64,000 bases of DNA from Rhodococcus sp. RD6.2 (GTDB lineage: Bacteria > Actinomycetota > Actinomycetes > Mycobacteriales > Mycobacteriaceae), in contig NZ_CVQP01000007.1 of NCBI RefSeq assembly GCF_001040705.1, positions 302,158-366,157 of the forward strand, read 5' to 3'. The position numbers and the translations under genes were made by a program. The notes under the pieces are model-generated. The model had not been told where the DNA came from, did no database searches, and was given only the letters and a program-made list of their open reading frames with translations. Below, piece after piece: positions 17,317 through 25,855 of the stretch (within the stretch, counting starts at the first letter, position 1; every line of letters starts with the position of its first letter).

Positions 17317-17451
17317 GCGTTCTCTTTCGGGTTGGTTCTGTCGAGTGTGCGGTGCGGTCATGGACTTGGACGCACCATAGGGTGCTGCGGTTCCGTTCGA
17401 AAAGTGCGCCACCGGCGCGGATCACCCGGTGGGCAACGGAAATCCTCGGTG

Positions 17452-18366
17452 TCAGGACCAGGGGTGCTCGCGAGCGAAAGCAGTGGGGAAGGAGAGCGTG
17501 ACGCCGTCCCGATCGGCGAGCCGGGCCAGCACCGTCATGGTGCGGTCCAGGTCGTCTCCTGCGAAGGGCAGCGCGCGCAGCGGCTCGGTGAGGGGCCGGA
17601 AGAAGTCGTCCCAGTGGATCAGAACGGCTCGGCGGGCGCCGACTGCCCGAATCGTCTCCTGCCAGTACGCCTCGATGTACTCGTCGGACTGCACCCCCAG
17701 CTGGCCGACCCCGAGGTACGCGATCTCGGCCGACTGCCCGGTGAGGGCACCCGAAACGTAGCCGGCGCTGCCCTGGACCAGCGCCGAGCGGCCGGATGTG
17801 GAGTGGCGCACGATGATCGACCAGGCATCGCCGCACCGGAACGCGGACGCGCGAACCGGTGTCCGCACCGGAGCCGTGATGGTGCCGGGGAACCGGTCGG
17901 GTGGGCAGTGATGCGACGGGACGAACGTGACGTCATAGCCGCCCAACCGCAGGGTGCTGCCGGGCTCCGCGACGACGATCCGCTCGGGAGGCAGTGGGTG
18001 CCCGTGGCCGATCAGCGCAGCCGACGGGCCACCGACGAGTGCCGCACCCGTTCGTTCGGCCACAACCGCGGAGTCCAGCGCGTGATCGAAGTGGGTGTGC
18101 ACCGGAATCACCGCGTCGAGGGCCGTGATCCCGGCTCGGTCGAGAGCCGCCGAGATCCGGGTGGGGTCGGGAGCGATGCGACCCAGCCCGACCCGTGCCA
18201 TCGTCGGTCGGCTGAAGTACCCGTCGGTGAGGATCGCCGACGAGCCGTCGTCGATCAACAGGCTGGACACGCCGAGGAACGTGACGGCGAGGCCGTCGCG
18301 GGCCGTGGGCACGTCGAAGCGGTCGCGGTAGGCGGCGATGTCGGGGCGTCCCAGTCGCAGTCGCAT
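17452..18366 (-). CDS. MBL-fold metal-dependent hydrolase
   Basis: A 304-residue metallo-beta-lactamase-fold enzyme of the UlaG/YcbL-like class. Strand VTFLGVSSLLIDDGSSAILTDG leads to the metal motif HTHFDHALD (HxHxDH) near residue 101. Later metal ligands are likely in PSHHCPP and in the C-terminal VLIHWDDFF. The ATG at 18366 is preferred; longer in-frame starts would run into the upstream Imm51-like gene. Only 16 bases separate the two genes, so they may be co-transcribed. Substrate unknown; relatives include lipid and lactone hydrolases. Confidence 0.82.
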   Translation of the reverse strand: MRLRLGRPDIAAYRDRFDVPTARDGLAVTFLGVSSLLIDDGSSAILTDGYFSRPTMARVGLGRIAPDPTRISAALDRAGITALDAVIPVHTHFDHALDSAVVAERTGAALVGGPSAALIGHGHPLPPERIVVAEPGSTLRLGGYDVTFVPSHHCPPDRFPGTITAPVRTPVRASAFRCGDAWSIIVRHSTSGRSALVQGSAGYVSGALTGQSAEIAYLGVGQLGVQSDEYIEAYWQETIRAVGARRAVLIHWDDFFRPLTEPLRALPFAGDDLDRTMTVLARLADRDGVTLSFPTAFAREHPWS

Positions 18367-18382
18367 CCCTGTGACCGTAGTC

Positions 18383-18748
18383 CTAGTCCTCGAAGCCGAG
18401 TTCCGCGGCGCGGTGGAGCGCGGCGTCGAGTGCGGCGGCGTCGACGATGAGGGTGTGCAGTTCCTTCGCTGCGACGAGCAGCGCGTCGGTGTCGTTGCCG
18501 TAGACGCTGACCATGCCGGCTTCCGGGTCGAACCCGACCGCACTCATCGACTCCGGCGATCGGTCGGTGAGGACCGCCTGGAGTGCGCCGGTGAAGTCGT
18601 ATCCCGACCCCTCGATTCCGTGGGCGTCGAGCACGGAGCTGTGGCCGTGGTACTCGGGCCCGCCGGGGGAGTAGATGATGCTCGAGGCGGTGATTCCTGC
18701 CACGAATCGGACGGGTTCGAGGGCGCTGAAGTCGTCGGGGTGTGCCAT
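18383..18748 (-). CDS. Imm51-like immunity-family protein
   Basis: A 121-residue cytoplasmic protein. The central GIEGSGYDFTGALQAVL followed by AVGFDPEAGMVSVYGND resembles the Imm51 family of immunity proteins (pattern G-x-G-Y-x-[WF], then FDPEAGMF and a short helix). Such proteins normally neutralise toxins of polymorphic or contact-dependent systems, and no toxin gene is visible nearby. It is followed 16 bases on by the MBL-fold hydrolase. The call rests on motif recollection and should be read as tentative. Confidence 0.5.
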   Translation of the reverse strand: MAHPDDFSALEPVRFVAGITASSIIYSPGGPEYHGHSSVLDAHGIEGSGYDFTGALQAVLTDRSPESMSAVGFDPEAGMVSVYGNDTDALLVAAKELHTLIVDAAALDAALHRAAELGFED

Positions 18749-19208
18749 GCCCGGACCATATCGAAAGTCGCCGACACGAGCCGCGCGACTTGTGAAGGCC
18801 GCCCGGATTCGCCCCCGGCTTCGCTCCGATGCGAAGGTTTGCCTTCGGTGATTGCCCTCACATTCGGCGTGTCGATGCGTGAGGACGGGCGCATCGCCGT
18901 CTCGAGGGAGGTCCGCCGAGCGGACGATTGGTCTTCCGTTCGGCAGGTGCCTCTGCCTGCGATTTTGCTACCTGGCGGTAACTTAGGTTCGACTGGAACC
19001 TGTTCTAGAACGGCTCGTGGTCTTTGCAAAGTTAACAAGACGGTTTGAGAACCTAGCGAAGGTTGGCATTCGCAACAGGTAGACGGCAGTTTTTGGCTGT
19101 GTCACTCTCAATACGTACACAGCAAGGCCCTGGCAAGGATGCGAAGCCGTACGGACGTACTGGACGAGGTCCCCAACGGGCAGTTGATCCGAAGAGAGTG
19201 GAGTCTTG
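18749..19208. promoter_or_regulatory. aceA control region with RamB-like and TNNAACNNGTTNNA sites
   Basis: This 460-base gene-free stretch holds several candidate sites. CTTTGCAAAG (19022-19031) followed by TT gives, on the minus strand, AACTTTGCAAA, the core of the RamB consensus. TGGAACCTGTTCTA (18994-19007) fits TNNAACNNGTTNNA, the form of KstR-type operators. It overlaps the perfect palindrome GTTCTAGAAC (19002-19011) and the inverted repeat AGGTTC-N5-GAACCT (18985-19001). The aceA start at 19209 lies about 175 bases downstream, so a long leader is likely. The part before 18960 shows no clear feature. Confidence 0.65.
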
Positions 19209-20498
19209 ATGTCGACCACCGGCACCCCGAAGACCGCAGAGCAGATCCAGCAGGATTGGGACACCAACCCGCGCTGGAAGGGCATCACCCGCAACTACAC
19301 CGCTGAGCAGGTCGTGAAGCTCCAGGGCAGCGTGGTCGAAGAGGCCACCCTCGCTCGCCGCGGTTCGGAGATCCTGTGGGACCTCGTCAACAACGAGGAC
19401 TACATCAACTCCCTCGGCGCCCTCACCGGTAACCAGGCCGTGCAGCAGGTCCGCGCGGGCCTGAAGGCCATCTACCTGTCCGGTTGGCAGGTCGCCGGCG
19501 ACGCCAACCTGTCCGGCCACACCTACCCCGACCAGAGCCTCTACCCGGCCAACTCGGTGCCGCAGGTCGTGCGCCGCATCAACAACGCGCTGCTGCGCGC
19601 CGACGAGATCGCCAAGGTCGAGGGTGACACCTCCGTCGACAACTGGCTCGCTCCGATCGTCGCCGACGGTGAGGCTGGCTTCGGTGGCGCCCTCAACGTC
19701 TACGAACTGCAGAAGGCCATGATCGCGGCCGGCGTTGCCGGTTCGCACTGGGAGGACCAGCTCGCGTCGGAGAAGAAGTGCGGCCACCTCGGTGGCAAGG
19801 TGCTCATCCCGACCCAGCAGCACATCCGCACCCTGACCTCGGCTCGCCTCGCGGCCGACGTCGCGGACGTCCCGACGGTCGTCATCGCCCGCACCGACGC
19901 CGAGGCCGCGACCCTCATCACCTCCGATGTGGACGAGCGTGACCGCCCGTTCCTGGACGGCACCCGCACCGCCGAGGGCTTCTACGGCGTCAAGAACGGC
20001 ATCGAGCCCTGCATCGCTCGTGCCAAGGCCTACGCCCCGTACTCCGATCTCATCTGGATGGAGACCGGTGTTCCGGACCTCGAGGTCGCGAAGCAGTTCG
20101 CCGAGGCCGTCCGCAGCGAGTTCCCGGACCAGCTGCTCGCCTACAACTGCTCCCCGTCCTTCAACTGGAAGGCGCACCTGGACGACGCGACCATCGCGAA
20201 GTTCCAGCGTGAGCTCGGCGCGATGGGCTTCAAGTTCCAGTTCATCACCCTCGCCGGCTTCCACTCGCTCAACTACGGCATGTTCGACCTGGCGCACGGC
20301 TACGCCCGTGAGGGCATGACCGCCTTCGTCGACCTGCAGGAGCGCGAGTTCAAGGCTGCTGCCGAGCGTGGCTTCACCGCCGTCAAGCACCAGCGTGAGG
20401 TCGGCGCCGGCTACTTCGACAGCATCGCCACCACTGTCGACCCGAACACCTCGACGGCTGCCCTGAAGGGCTCCACCGAGGAGGGCCAGTTCCACTAG
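19209..20498 (+). CDS. aceA: Isocitrate lyase
   Basis: Cleaves isocitrate to glyoxylate and succinate, the first step of the glyoxylate shunt for growth on acetate and fatty acids. In mycobacteria the same enzyme also cleaves methylisocitrate. The 429-residue length equals that of Icl1 of mycobacteria. The catalytic loop [19 protein letters not shown] carries KKCGH with the active-site Cys, and [14 protein letters not shown] and [10 protein letters not shown] are typical barrel strands. ATG 19209 is chosen over the TTG three bases upstream. Codon use is highly biased to C-ending codons, as in highly expressed genes. RamB at 11.2-12.6 kb is the likely repressor. fadB2 follows 181 bases on. Confidence 0.97.
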   Translation: MSTTGTPKTAEQIQQDWDTNPRWKGITRNYTAEQVVKLQGSVVEEATLARRGSEILWDLVNNEDYINSLGALTGNQAVQQVRAGLKAIYLSGWQVAGDANLSGHTYPDQSLYPANSVPQVVRRINNALLRADEIAKVEGDTSVDNWLAPIVADGEAGFGGALNVYELQKAMIAAGVAGSHWEDQLASEKKCGHLGGKVLIPTQQHIRTLTSARLAADVADVPTVVIARTDAEAATLITSDVDERDRPFLDGTRTAEGFYGVKNGIEPCIARAKAYAPYSDLIWMETGVPDLEVAKQFAEAVRSEFPDQLLAYNCSPSFNWKAHLDDATIAKFQRELGAMGFKFQFITLAGFHSLNYGMFDLAHGYAREGMTAFVDLQEREFKAAAERGFTAVKHQREVGAGYFDSIATTVDPNTSTAALKGSTEEGQFH

Positions 20499-20567
20499 GA
20501 ACTGCCACCCAGTCACCCGCGGCGGCGCTTCCCCGGCGCCGCCGCACCGGTTGACGACTCATCGTTC

Positions 20568-20608
20568 ACCCCGCCGCGGGACCAACAGCCCGGGCTCCGC
20601 GGCGGGGT
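20568..20608 (+). terminator. Hairpin between aceA and fadB2
   Basis: ACCCCGCCGCGG (20568-20579) pairs perfectly with CCGCGGCGGGGT (20597-20608), a 12-bp GC stem, 70 bases after the aceA stop. A smaller GC hairpin lies at about 20519-20545. It may attenuate rather than fully end transcription into fadB2. No U-tract. Confidence 0.55.
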
Positions 20609-20679
20609 TGGACAACCGATTCACCACAGTCTTCCTTCCCGCATGACGATGACGATCCACCACACGATGAGGAGCTGAC

Positions 20680-21576
20680 GTGACCAGCGAGAAGATTCAG
20701 CGCGTCGGCGTGATCGGCGCCGGTCAGATGGGCGCCGGAATCGCCGAGGTGTGCGCCCGTGCGCATGTCGACGTCCTGGTGTACGAGCAGACCCGCGAGC
20801 TCGCGGCCGCCGGACGCGCGCGCATTCTGCGCTCGCTCGACCGCGGTGTGAGCAGTGGAAAGATCACCGAGCGTGAGCGTGAGCAGGCCGCCTGGCGCCT
20901 CCGATTCACCTCGGATCTCGGCGATTTCGCGGACCGGCAGCTCGTCGTGGAGGCCGTCATCGAGGACGAGAAGGTCAAGAGCGCGATCTTCGCCGAGCTC
21001 GACCAGATCGTCACCGACCCCGACGCGGTCCTCGCCTCCAACACTTCGTCCATCCCGATCATGAAGCTCGGCATCACCACCAGCCGGCCCGAGCGCGTCA
21101 TCGGCATGCACTTCTTCAACCCGGTGCCCGTGCTCCCGCTCGTGGAACTCGTCACCACCCTCAAGACCAGCGCCGCCGTCACCGAGCGTGCCGAGCAATT
21201 CGCAGGCGAGGTCCTCGGCAAGCAGGTCGTCCGGTCCGCCGATCGTTCCGGCTTCGTCGTCAACGCGCTCCTGGTGCCGTACCTGCTCTCGGCCATCCGC
21301 ATGGTCGAGTCCGGATTCGCGACCAAGGAGGACATCGACAAGGCGACCGTTCTCGGCCTCGCCCACCCGATGGGTCCGCTCGCGCTGACGGATCTGGTCG
21401 GTCTCGACACTGTCAAGTCGATCGCGGACTCGATGTACGAGGAGTTCAAGGAGCCGCTGTACTCCGCGCCGCCGCTGCTGCTGCGCATGGTCGAGGCGGG
21501 TCTCGTCGGCAAGAAGGTCGGCCGTGGCTTCTACGAGTACGCCGACAACGGGCGCGTGGCCAAGAAGGCCAGCTAG
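20680..21576 (+). CDS. fadB2: 3-hydroxybutyryl-CoA dehydrogenase
   Basis: Oxidises or forms 3-hydroxyacyl-CoA with NAD(P). The 298-residue protein begins with the Rossmann motif GVIGAGQMGAGIAE. The catalytic His-Glu region is in VIGMHFFNPVPVLPLVELV, and DRSGFVVNALLVPYLL starts the helical dimer domain. The GTG at 20680 follows GAGGAG at 5 bases. It corresponds to M. tuberculosis FadB2 (Rv0468) and keeps the same place after icl. Beta-oxidation or butyrate metabolism alongside the glyoxylate shunt is the natural role. Confidence 0.94.
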   Translation: MTSEKIQRVGVIGAGQMGAGIAEVCARAHVDVLVYEQTRELAAAGRARILRSLDRGVSSGKITEREREQAAWRLRFTSDLGDFADRQLVVEAVIEDEKVKSAIFAELDQIVTDPDAVLASNTSSIPIMKLGITTSRPERVIGMHFFNPVPVLPLVELVTTLKTSAAVTERAEQFAGEVLGKQVVRSADRSGFVVNALLVPYLLSAIRMVESGFATKEDIDKATVLGLAHPMGPLALTDLVGLDTVKSIADSMYEEFKEPLYSAPPLLLRMVEAGLVGKKVGRGFYEYADNGRVAKKAS

Positions 21577-21641
21577 CGAGATCAGCACCTTCGGCGCCCG
21601 TGCGTGAATTTCCCCCAGTCGGGTAAAGATCGCCCACGGGC

Positions 21642-21730
21642 GCGAAGTGCATCGGCGACATGGGCGCGAAGCGCATCAGTGACATCGACGCGAAGCGCGT
21701 CAGCGACACGGCTGCGCAACGCATGAGGGA
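21642..21730 (+). repeat. 24-bp tandem repeat leader upstream of the metE-like gene
   Basis: Units of the form GCGAAGCGCATCAGTGACAT plus four bases begin at 21642, 21666 and 21690, with a partial fourth unit from 21714. The period is exactly 24 bp, eight codons in frame with the metE-like gene, so read-through from an ATG at 21660 would add AKRISDID/AKRVSDTA. A hairpin GCGCCCGTG/CACGGGCGC (21594-21602 with 21635-21643) precedes it. No cobalamin or SAM riboswitch is visible in the 167-base gap. Confidence 0.7.
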
Positions 21731-21743
21731 AGGGTCGACACGA

Positions 21744-24029
21744 ATGTCAAGCAGCGCAGCTACTTACGGTTCCAGTGTCCTGGGATATCCCCGAATCGGC
21801 CCTCGGCGTGAACTGAAGCGGGCACTCGAGGCGTACTGGCACGGCCGATCCACCCAGGCTGAACTCGTCGCGGTGGGGCGTGAGCTCCAGGAGCAGACGT
21901 GGAGTGAGCTCGCCGCGACCGGCCTGACGCAGGTCCCGGGCAACACTTTCTCCTACTACGACCACGTCCTCGACAACGCGTTGCTGTTCGGCGCGGTCCC
22001 GACCCGTTTCGCGCCCCTGAAGGGCGAGCTCGACGAGCTCGACTTCTACTTCACGATGGCGCGCGGTCGCCCGGACTTCCCGCCGCTCGAACTGGTCCGC
22101 TACATCGACAGCAACTACTACTACCGGCAGCCGGAGTTGGACGAGTCGACGCCGTTCGCGCTCCACGCCGACGCGCTGCTGGACGAGTTCGAGCGGGCGA
22201 AGGCGCGCGGCATCGAACTGCGTCCCGTGGTTCTCGGGCCGGTGTCGCTGTTGCTGCTGTCCAAGGCGGGACCGGATGCGGCCGAAGACTTTTCGCCGCT
22301 CGACCTGCTGGACCGCCTGCTGCCGCAGTACGCGGCGCTGTTCGAGCTCCTCGCGAAGGCGGGGGCGACCTGCATCCAGCTCGACGAGCCGATGTTCACG
22401 CAGGACCGCACGGCCGAGGATCTCGAAGCGTTGGAGCGGGCGTACCAGACGCTCTCGCACGCACCGCTGCGACCGCGCATCCTTGTCACCGGCCCGTACG
22501 GCAATCTCGGTGACGCACTGCCGATCCTGGCGAGCACAGGCATCGAGGCCATCGGGCTCGACCTGGTGTACGGCCGCGTGTCGCCCGACGAACTCGCGAA
22601 GGTCCCCGGACTGCGGCGCAAGCGCCTGTACGCAGGCGTCGTGAACGGTCGCAACGTGTGGCGCGCGGACAACATGGTGACGCTGAAGTACTTGTCGCAG
22701 CTCACCGAGGTGATCCCCGACCTGGTGGTGTCGACGTCGTGTTCGCTGATGCACGTGCCCTGCGACGTGCTCTCCGAATGGGACCTCGACGGTGACGTCG
22801 CGGACCGGCTGGCGTTCGCGAAGCAGAAGGTCGGCGAGGTCGTGTCGCTGGCGAAGGCGTTGACCGAGGGCCCGTCCGAACGGTGGCGGAAGAAGCCGAC
22901 GTCGGTGCACTTCAAGCAGAAACACGACGTGCGGGCGCGGGTCAACGCGATCCGTCCCGAGCAGCGTGTCCGCGCGCCGTACGAGGAGCGTCGCGCCGCG
23001 CAGCAGGCTCGGCTGAACCTGCCGCTGGTGCCTGCCACCACCCTCGGGTCGTTCCCGCAGACCGACGAGATCCGCAAGGTGCGCTATGACCTCGGGCAGG
23101 GCCGGATCGAGTACCCGGACTACGTCAAGCGCATCCAGGAGGAGATCGAGCGCACGATCCGCCTCCAGGAGGACATCGGGCTCGACGTCCTCGTGCACGG
23201 TGAGCACGAGCGCAACGACATGATCCAGTACTTCGCCGAACTGATGGACGGATTCGCGTTCACACACAACGGCTGGGTGCAGGCATACGGGTCGCGGTGC
23301 GTGCGTCCGCCGATTCTCTTCGGTGACGTGCGGCGTCGCGGGCCGATGACCGTGGAGTGGATCGGGTTCGCGCAGTCGCTGACGGACAAGCCGGTCAAGG
23401 CGATGCTCACCGGTCCGGTCACGATGCTGGCGCGCTCGTTCGTGCGACAGGACCAGCCGCTGCACGAGACCGCAGACCAGCTCGCGCTCGCTGTCCGGGA
23501 CGAGATCGCGGACCTCGAGAAGGCGGGCGTCGCGATCATCCAGGTCGACGAGCCCGCGATCCGCGAGCTGCTGCCCCTGCGCGCCGGAGGCCGTTCGGAG
23601 TACCTGGGTTGGGCGGTCGACGCGTTCAAACTGGCGACCGGAGGAGCGAAGCCGGAAACGCAGATCCACACGCACCTGTCGTACACCAGCCGCACCGAGG
23701 TGGTGGACGCCATCGAGCGCATGGACTGCGACGTGACGGCCATCGTCGCCACCAGGTCCATCGACTGGGTGCTCGACGCGCTCAAGGAACGCAAGCTCAC
23801 CCACGGTGTCGGTCCAGGCGTTTACGAGTCCCGTTCCGCGCGGATCCCAGACATCGACGAACTCGACGAATTGCTCACCGAGGCAGCCGAGTCGGTCGAT
23901 CTCGACCGACTGTGGGCGAATCCCGACGGTGGCCTCAAGACCCGCCACTACTGGCAGCTGGAGCCGTCGCTGCGGAACCTGGTGGCAGCGGCTCACCGAT
24001 TGCGGCGCCGCGCGGCTCAGCAAGCCTGA
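21744..24029 (+). CDS. MetE-like protein lacking the zinc ligands
   Basis: A 761-residue protein with both halves of cobalamin-independent methionine synthase. The N-terminal GYPRIGPRRELKRALEAYW and the C-terminal TTLGSFPQTDEIRK, VLVHGEHERNDM, GWVQAYGSRC and IIQVDEPAIRELLPL are well preserved. The zinc/homocysteine site is not. By alignment with E. coli MetE (constant offset +3), His641 is kept as His644, but Cys643 is Ser646, Glu665 is Val668 and Cys726 is Gly729 (THLSY, AIVATRS, NPDGGLKTR). Without zinc, homocysteine activation should fail, so methionine synthesis is doubtful. The ATG at 21744 follows GAGGGAAGGG; a start at 21660 would add the repeat-encoded leader. A hairpin terminator follows. 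Confidence 0.88.
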   Translation: MSSSAATYGSSVLGYPRIGPRRELKRALEAYWHGRSTQAELVAVGRELQEQTWSELAATGLTQVPGNTFSYYDHVLDNALLFGAVPTRFAPLKGELDELDFYFTMARGRPDFPPLELVRYIDSNYYYRQPELDESTPFALHADALLDEFERAKARGIELRPVVLGPVSLLLLSKAGPDAAEDFSPLDLLDRLLPQYAALFELLAKAGATCIQLDEPMFTQDRTAEDLEALERAYQTLSHAPLRPRILVTGPYGNLGDALPILASTGIEAIGLDLVYGRVSPDELAKVPGLRRKRLYAGVVNGRNVWRADNMVTLKYLSQLTEVIPDLVVSTSCSLMHVPCDVLSEWDLDGDVADRLAFAKQKVGEVVSLAKALTEGPSERWRKKPTSVHFKQKHDVRARVNAIRPEQRVRAPYEERRAAQQARLNLPLVPATTLGSFPQTDEIRKVRYDLGQGRIEYPDYVKRIQEEIERTIRLQEDIGLDVLVHGEHERNDMIQYFAELMDGFAFTHNGWVQAYGSRCVRPPILFGDVRRRGPMTVEWIGFAQSLTDKPVKAMLTGPVTMLARSFVRQDQPLHETADQLALAVRDEIADLEKAGVAIIQVDEPAIRELLPLRAGGRSEYLGWAVDAFKLATGGAKPETQIHTHLSYTSRTEVVDAIERMDCDVTAIVATRSIDWVLDALKERKLTHGVGPGVYESRSARIPDIDELDELLTEAAESVDLDRLWANPDGGLKTRHYWQLEPSLRNLVAAAHRLRRRAAQQA

Positions 24030-24129
24030 CGCCGCGAGAAGATCGTGCGTTCCGTACGCGGCCCGTGAGTGGTCGCGGCCGCGGACGGAACGCCCCGAGG
24101 GGCCCGGACTGCACCGTCGTCCGGGATGG

Positions 24130-24165
24130 AAAGGCCCCGAACCGATCCGTCGGTTCGGGGCCTTT
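24130..24165. terminator. Bidirectional intrinsic terminator
   Basis: AAAGGCCCCGAACCG (24130-24144) pairs perfectly with CGGTTCGGGGCCTTT (24151-24165) around a 6-base loop, with T/A flanks. It separates the convergent metE-like gene and the glycosidase gene and can end both. Confidence 0.88.
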
Positions 24166-24190
24166 CTGTGTCCGCGTCAGGGGCGGGAAG

Positions 24191-25702
24191 TCAGGATCCG
24201 GAGCTGCCGTCCGACGATGCCGCGGCACTGCCGGCCGCACCGGGCAGGTTCGTTCCATCCGAGTCGGTGGAGTGGATCGAGACCGTCACCGCGGCACCGG
24301 GATCCGCCTCCACCGTGACGATGCGTGCGCCCGGTGCCGAGGTGACGCGTCCCCCGTCGACGGCGACCACGACGCCCTCGGGGTAGTGGAGGTCGGAGAC
24401 GTAGATTTCGGTGGGCTTCGCGGAGGCGCGTGCCGTGTAGGTGTACCGGAAGTCGCCGCCGTCAGGGTTGAACTGCAGGCTGCCGGGGACGCCCGCCGTC
24501 GCCTGCGGGTAGGTGCGGACCAACTGCGATCCCACCCCACCCCGGAACGGGTCCGTGCCCCCGTCGGGTCCGAATTTCGAACGGTAGTGCCAGTAGTGCC
24601 AGCCGATGAACCGCTCGTCGGCGCGGGCGACCGTCGCCGCCAGGACGTCCGGATCGACGTCGCCGAACTCGGTGACCAGCACCGGCCGGCCGGTGCGGGC
24701 GGCGAGGGTGTCGACGTTGAACCACGTCTTGTCGTGTTGGGCGGGGCAGGACGCTGCGAGTCCGGCGGGGAGGCCGACGTAGATGCTCAGCTGGCTCGGA
24801 ATGCAGTAATCGTGCACTGACAGGCCGATGTTCGGGTCGGTGATCGCCGGTGTGTGCGGAGGGTTCCCCAGATTGCTGGGCATTGTCTCGTTCCAGGTTA
24901 CGTTCGGCTCCCAGAAGACCGGCACGGTCGGGTCGGCGAGTCGGATGCGGTCGGTCAGCCGCTGCATCGCGTCCTGGTATTTGCGGTCGAATTCGGGGCA
25001 TCCGTTCGGGAAGCACGTCAGGAACGGCGAGCCGGGCCACGGCTCGTTCATCAACTCGACACCGAGTACACCCGGCATGCCCTCGACGCGGTCCATCAGC
25101 GCGGCCAGAGCGGTACCGAGGTGATCGAGTACCCCGTCCTCGTTGTTCCAGACGGCATCCCACGCGACGTTCATGCTGGGCATCAGGTAGTTCAGGGGGA
25201 AGCCCGGGTTCGGTTCCCACGACTGTGGGCGTGCGCGGATCGACCAGTCCGGGAAACCGTTTCCACCCCAGGGCTTTCCGATTCCGTCCTGGTGGTTGTC
25301 GAGAAGGACGGAGATGCCGCGTGATCCCAGCACGTCGACGACGGTCGCGATCCGGTCGATGTAGGCGGGGTCGATCACGCCGCGGTCGGGCATGAGGCCG
25401 TCGAACGAAACCCCGAGTCGCACGGTGTTGAAGCCGTGTCCGGCGAGGAGATCCGCGTCGTCCTCGGTGAGGGTCAGGCCGTCGCCGGGGGTGACGTACG
25501 GCGGCTCCTTGTCGACGTTGTTGACGCCGTGCAGGAGTACGACCCGACCGAACTCGTCGACGATGTCGCCGCCCTGGATCTGGAGTCGGCTCTGCAAACC
25601 CTCTTCCGCGGCGGCGGTCGCAGGTGTCGCGGAGAGAAGTGCCCCGAGAATCGCGGCGACCGCGGCGACAGGCGCGAAACGGGTGGATGACAACCAGGGC
25701 AC
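24191..25702 (-). CDS. Secreted GH5 glycosidase, endoglycoceramidase-like
   Basis: A 503-residue exported enzyme resembling rhodococcal endoglycoceramidases (GH5), which release the intact glycan from glycosphingolipids. A signal peptide ([25 protein letters not shown]) precedes the (beta/alpha)8 domain. [47 protein letters not shown] (acid/base Glu in NEP) and [10 protein letters not shown] (nucleophile Glu) are family hallmarks. A C-terminal beta domain and a Gly/Ser tail follow. The GTG at 25702 is preferred over 25708 because GAAGGAG then lies 5 bases upstream. Transcription starts near a perfect 14-bp palindrome shared with the divergent dehydrogenase. Action on host or environmental glycolipids is inferred. 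Confidence 0.85.
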   Translation of the reverse strand: MPWLSSTRFAPVAAVAAILGALLSATPATAAAEEGLQSRLQIQGGDIVDEFGRVVLLHGVNNVDKEPPYVTPGDGLTLTEDDADLLAGHGFNTVRLGVSFDGLMPDRGVIDPAYIDRIATVVDVLGSRGISVLLDNHQDGIGKPWGGNGFPDWSIRARPQSWEPNPGFPLNYLMPSMNVAWDAVWNNEDGVLDHLGTALAALMDRVEGMPGVLGVELMNEPWPGSPFLTCFPNGCPEFDRKYQDAMQRLTDRIRLADPTVPVFWEPNVTWNETMPSNLGNPPHTPAITDPNIGLSVHDYCIPSQLSIYVGLPAGLAASCPAQHDKTWFNVDTLAARTGRPVLVTEFGDVDPDVLAATVARADERFIGWHYWHYRSKFGPDGGTDPFRGGVGSQLVRTYPQATAGVPGSLQFNPDGGDFRYTYTARASAKPTEIYVSDLHYPEGVVVAVDGGRVTSAPGARIVTVEADPGAAVTVSIHSTDSDGTNLPGAAGSAAASSDGSSGS

Positions 25703-25724
25703 AGGCACTCCTTCACCGCAATGT

Positions 25725-25738
25725 TGGACAATTGTCCA
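25725..25738. promoter_or_regulatory. Perfect 14-bp palindrome between divergent genes
   Basis: TGGACAATTGTCCA is a perfect palindrome 23 bases upstream of the glycosidase start and about 118 bases upstream of the alcohol dehydrogenase. It has the form of a dimeric repressor operator (TetR, MarR or GntR type). No regulator gene is adjacent, so the binding protein must be encoded elsewhere. Confidence 0.6.
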
Positions 25739-25855
25739 GAAAGTGACGGAAGGTTAGCCGTTGGTTGTCGCACATGCGGACGGATCGCCGAAATTCGCCT
25801 CCGGACGCAGGCACCGCCGTTGCGGCTGATCGGTACCGGCGCTACACATGTGGGC

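Noticed and set aside
19053..20516. 487-codon minus-strand ORF over aceA
   Set aside because: Antisense to the unmistakable isocitrate lyase; it is a by-product of strong codon bias.
21577..21743. Cobalamin or SAM riboswitch upstream of the metE-like gene
   Set aside because: The gap is 167 bases, much of it the 24-bp repeat, and no B12-box or SAM-motif core is visible.
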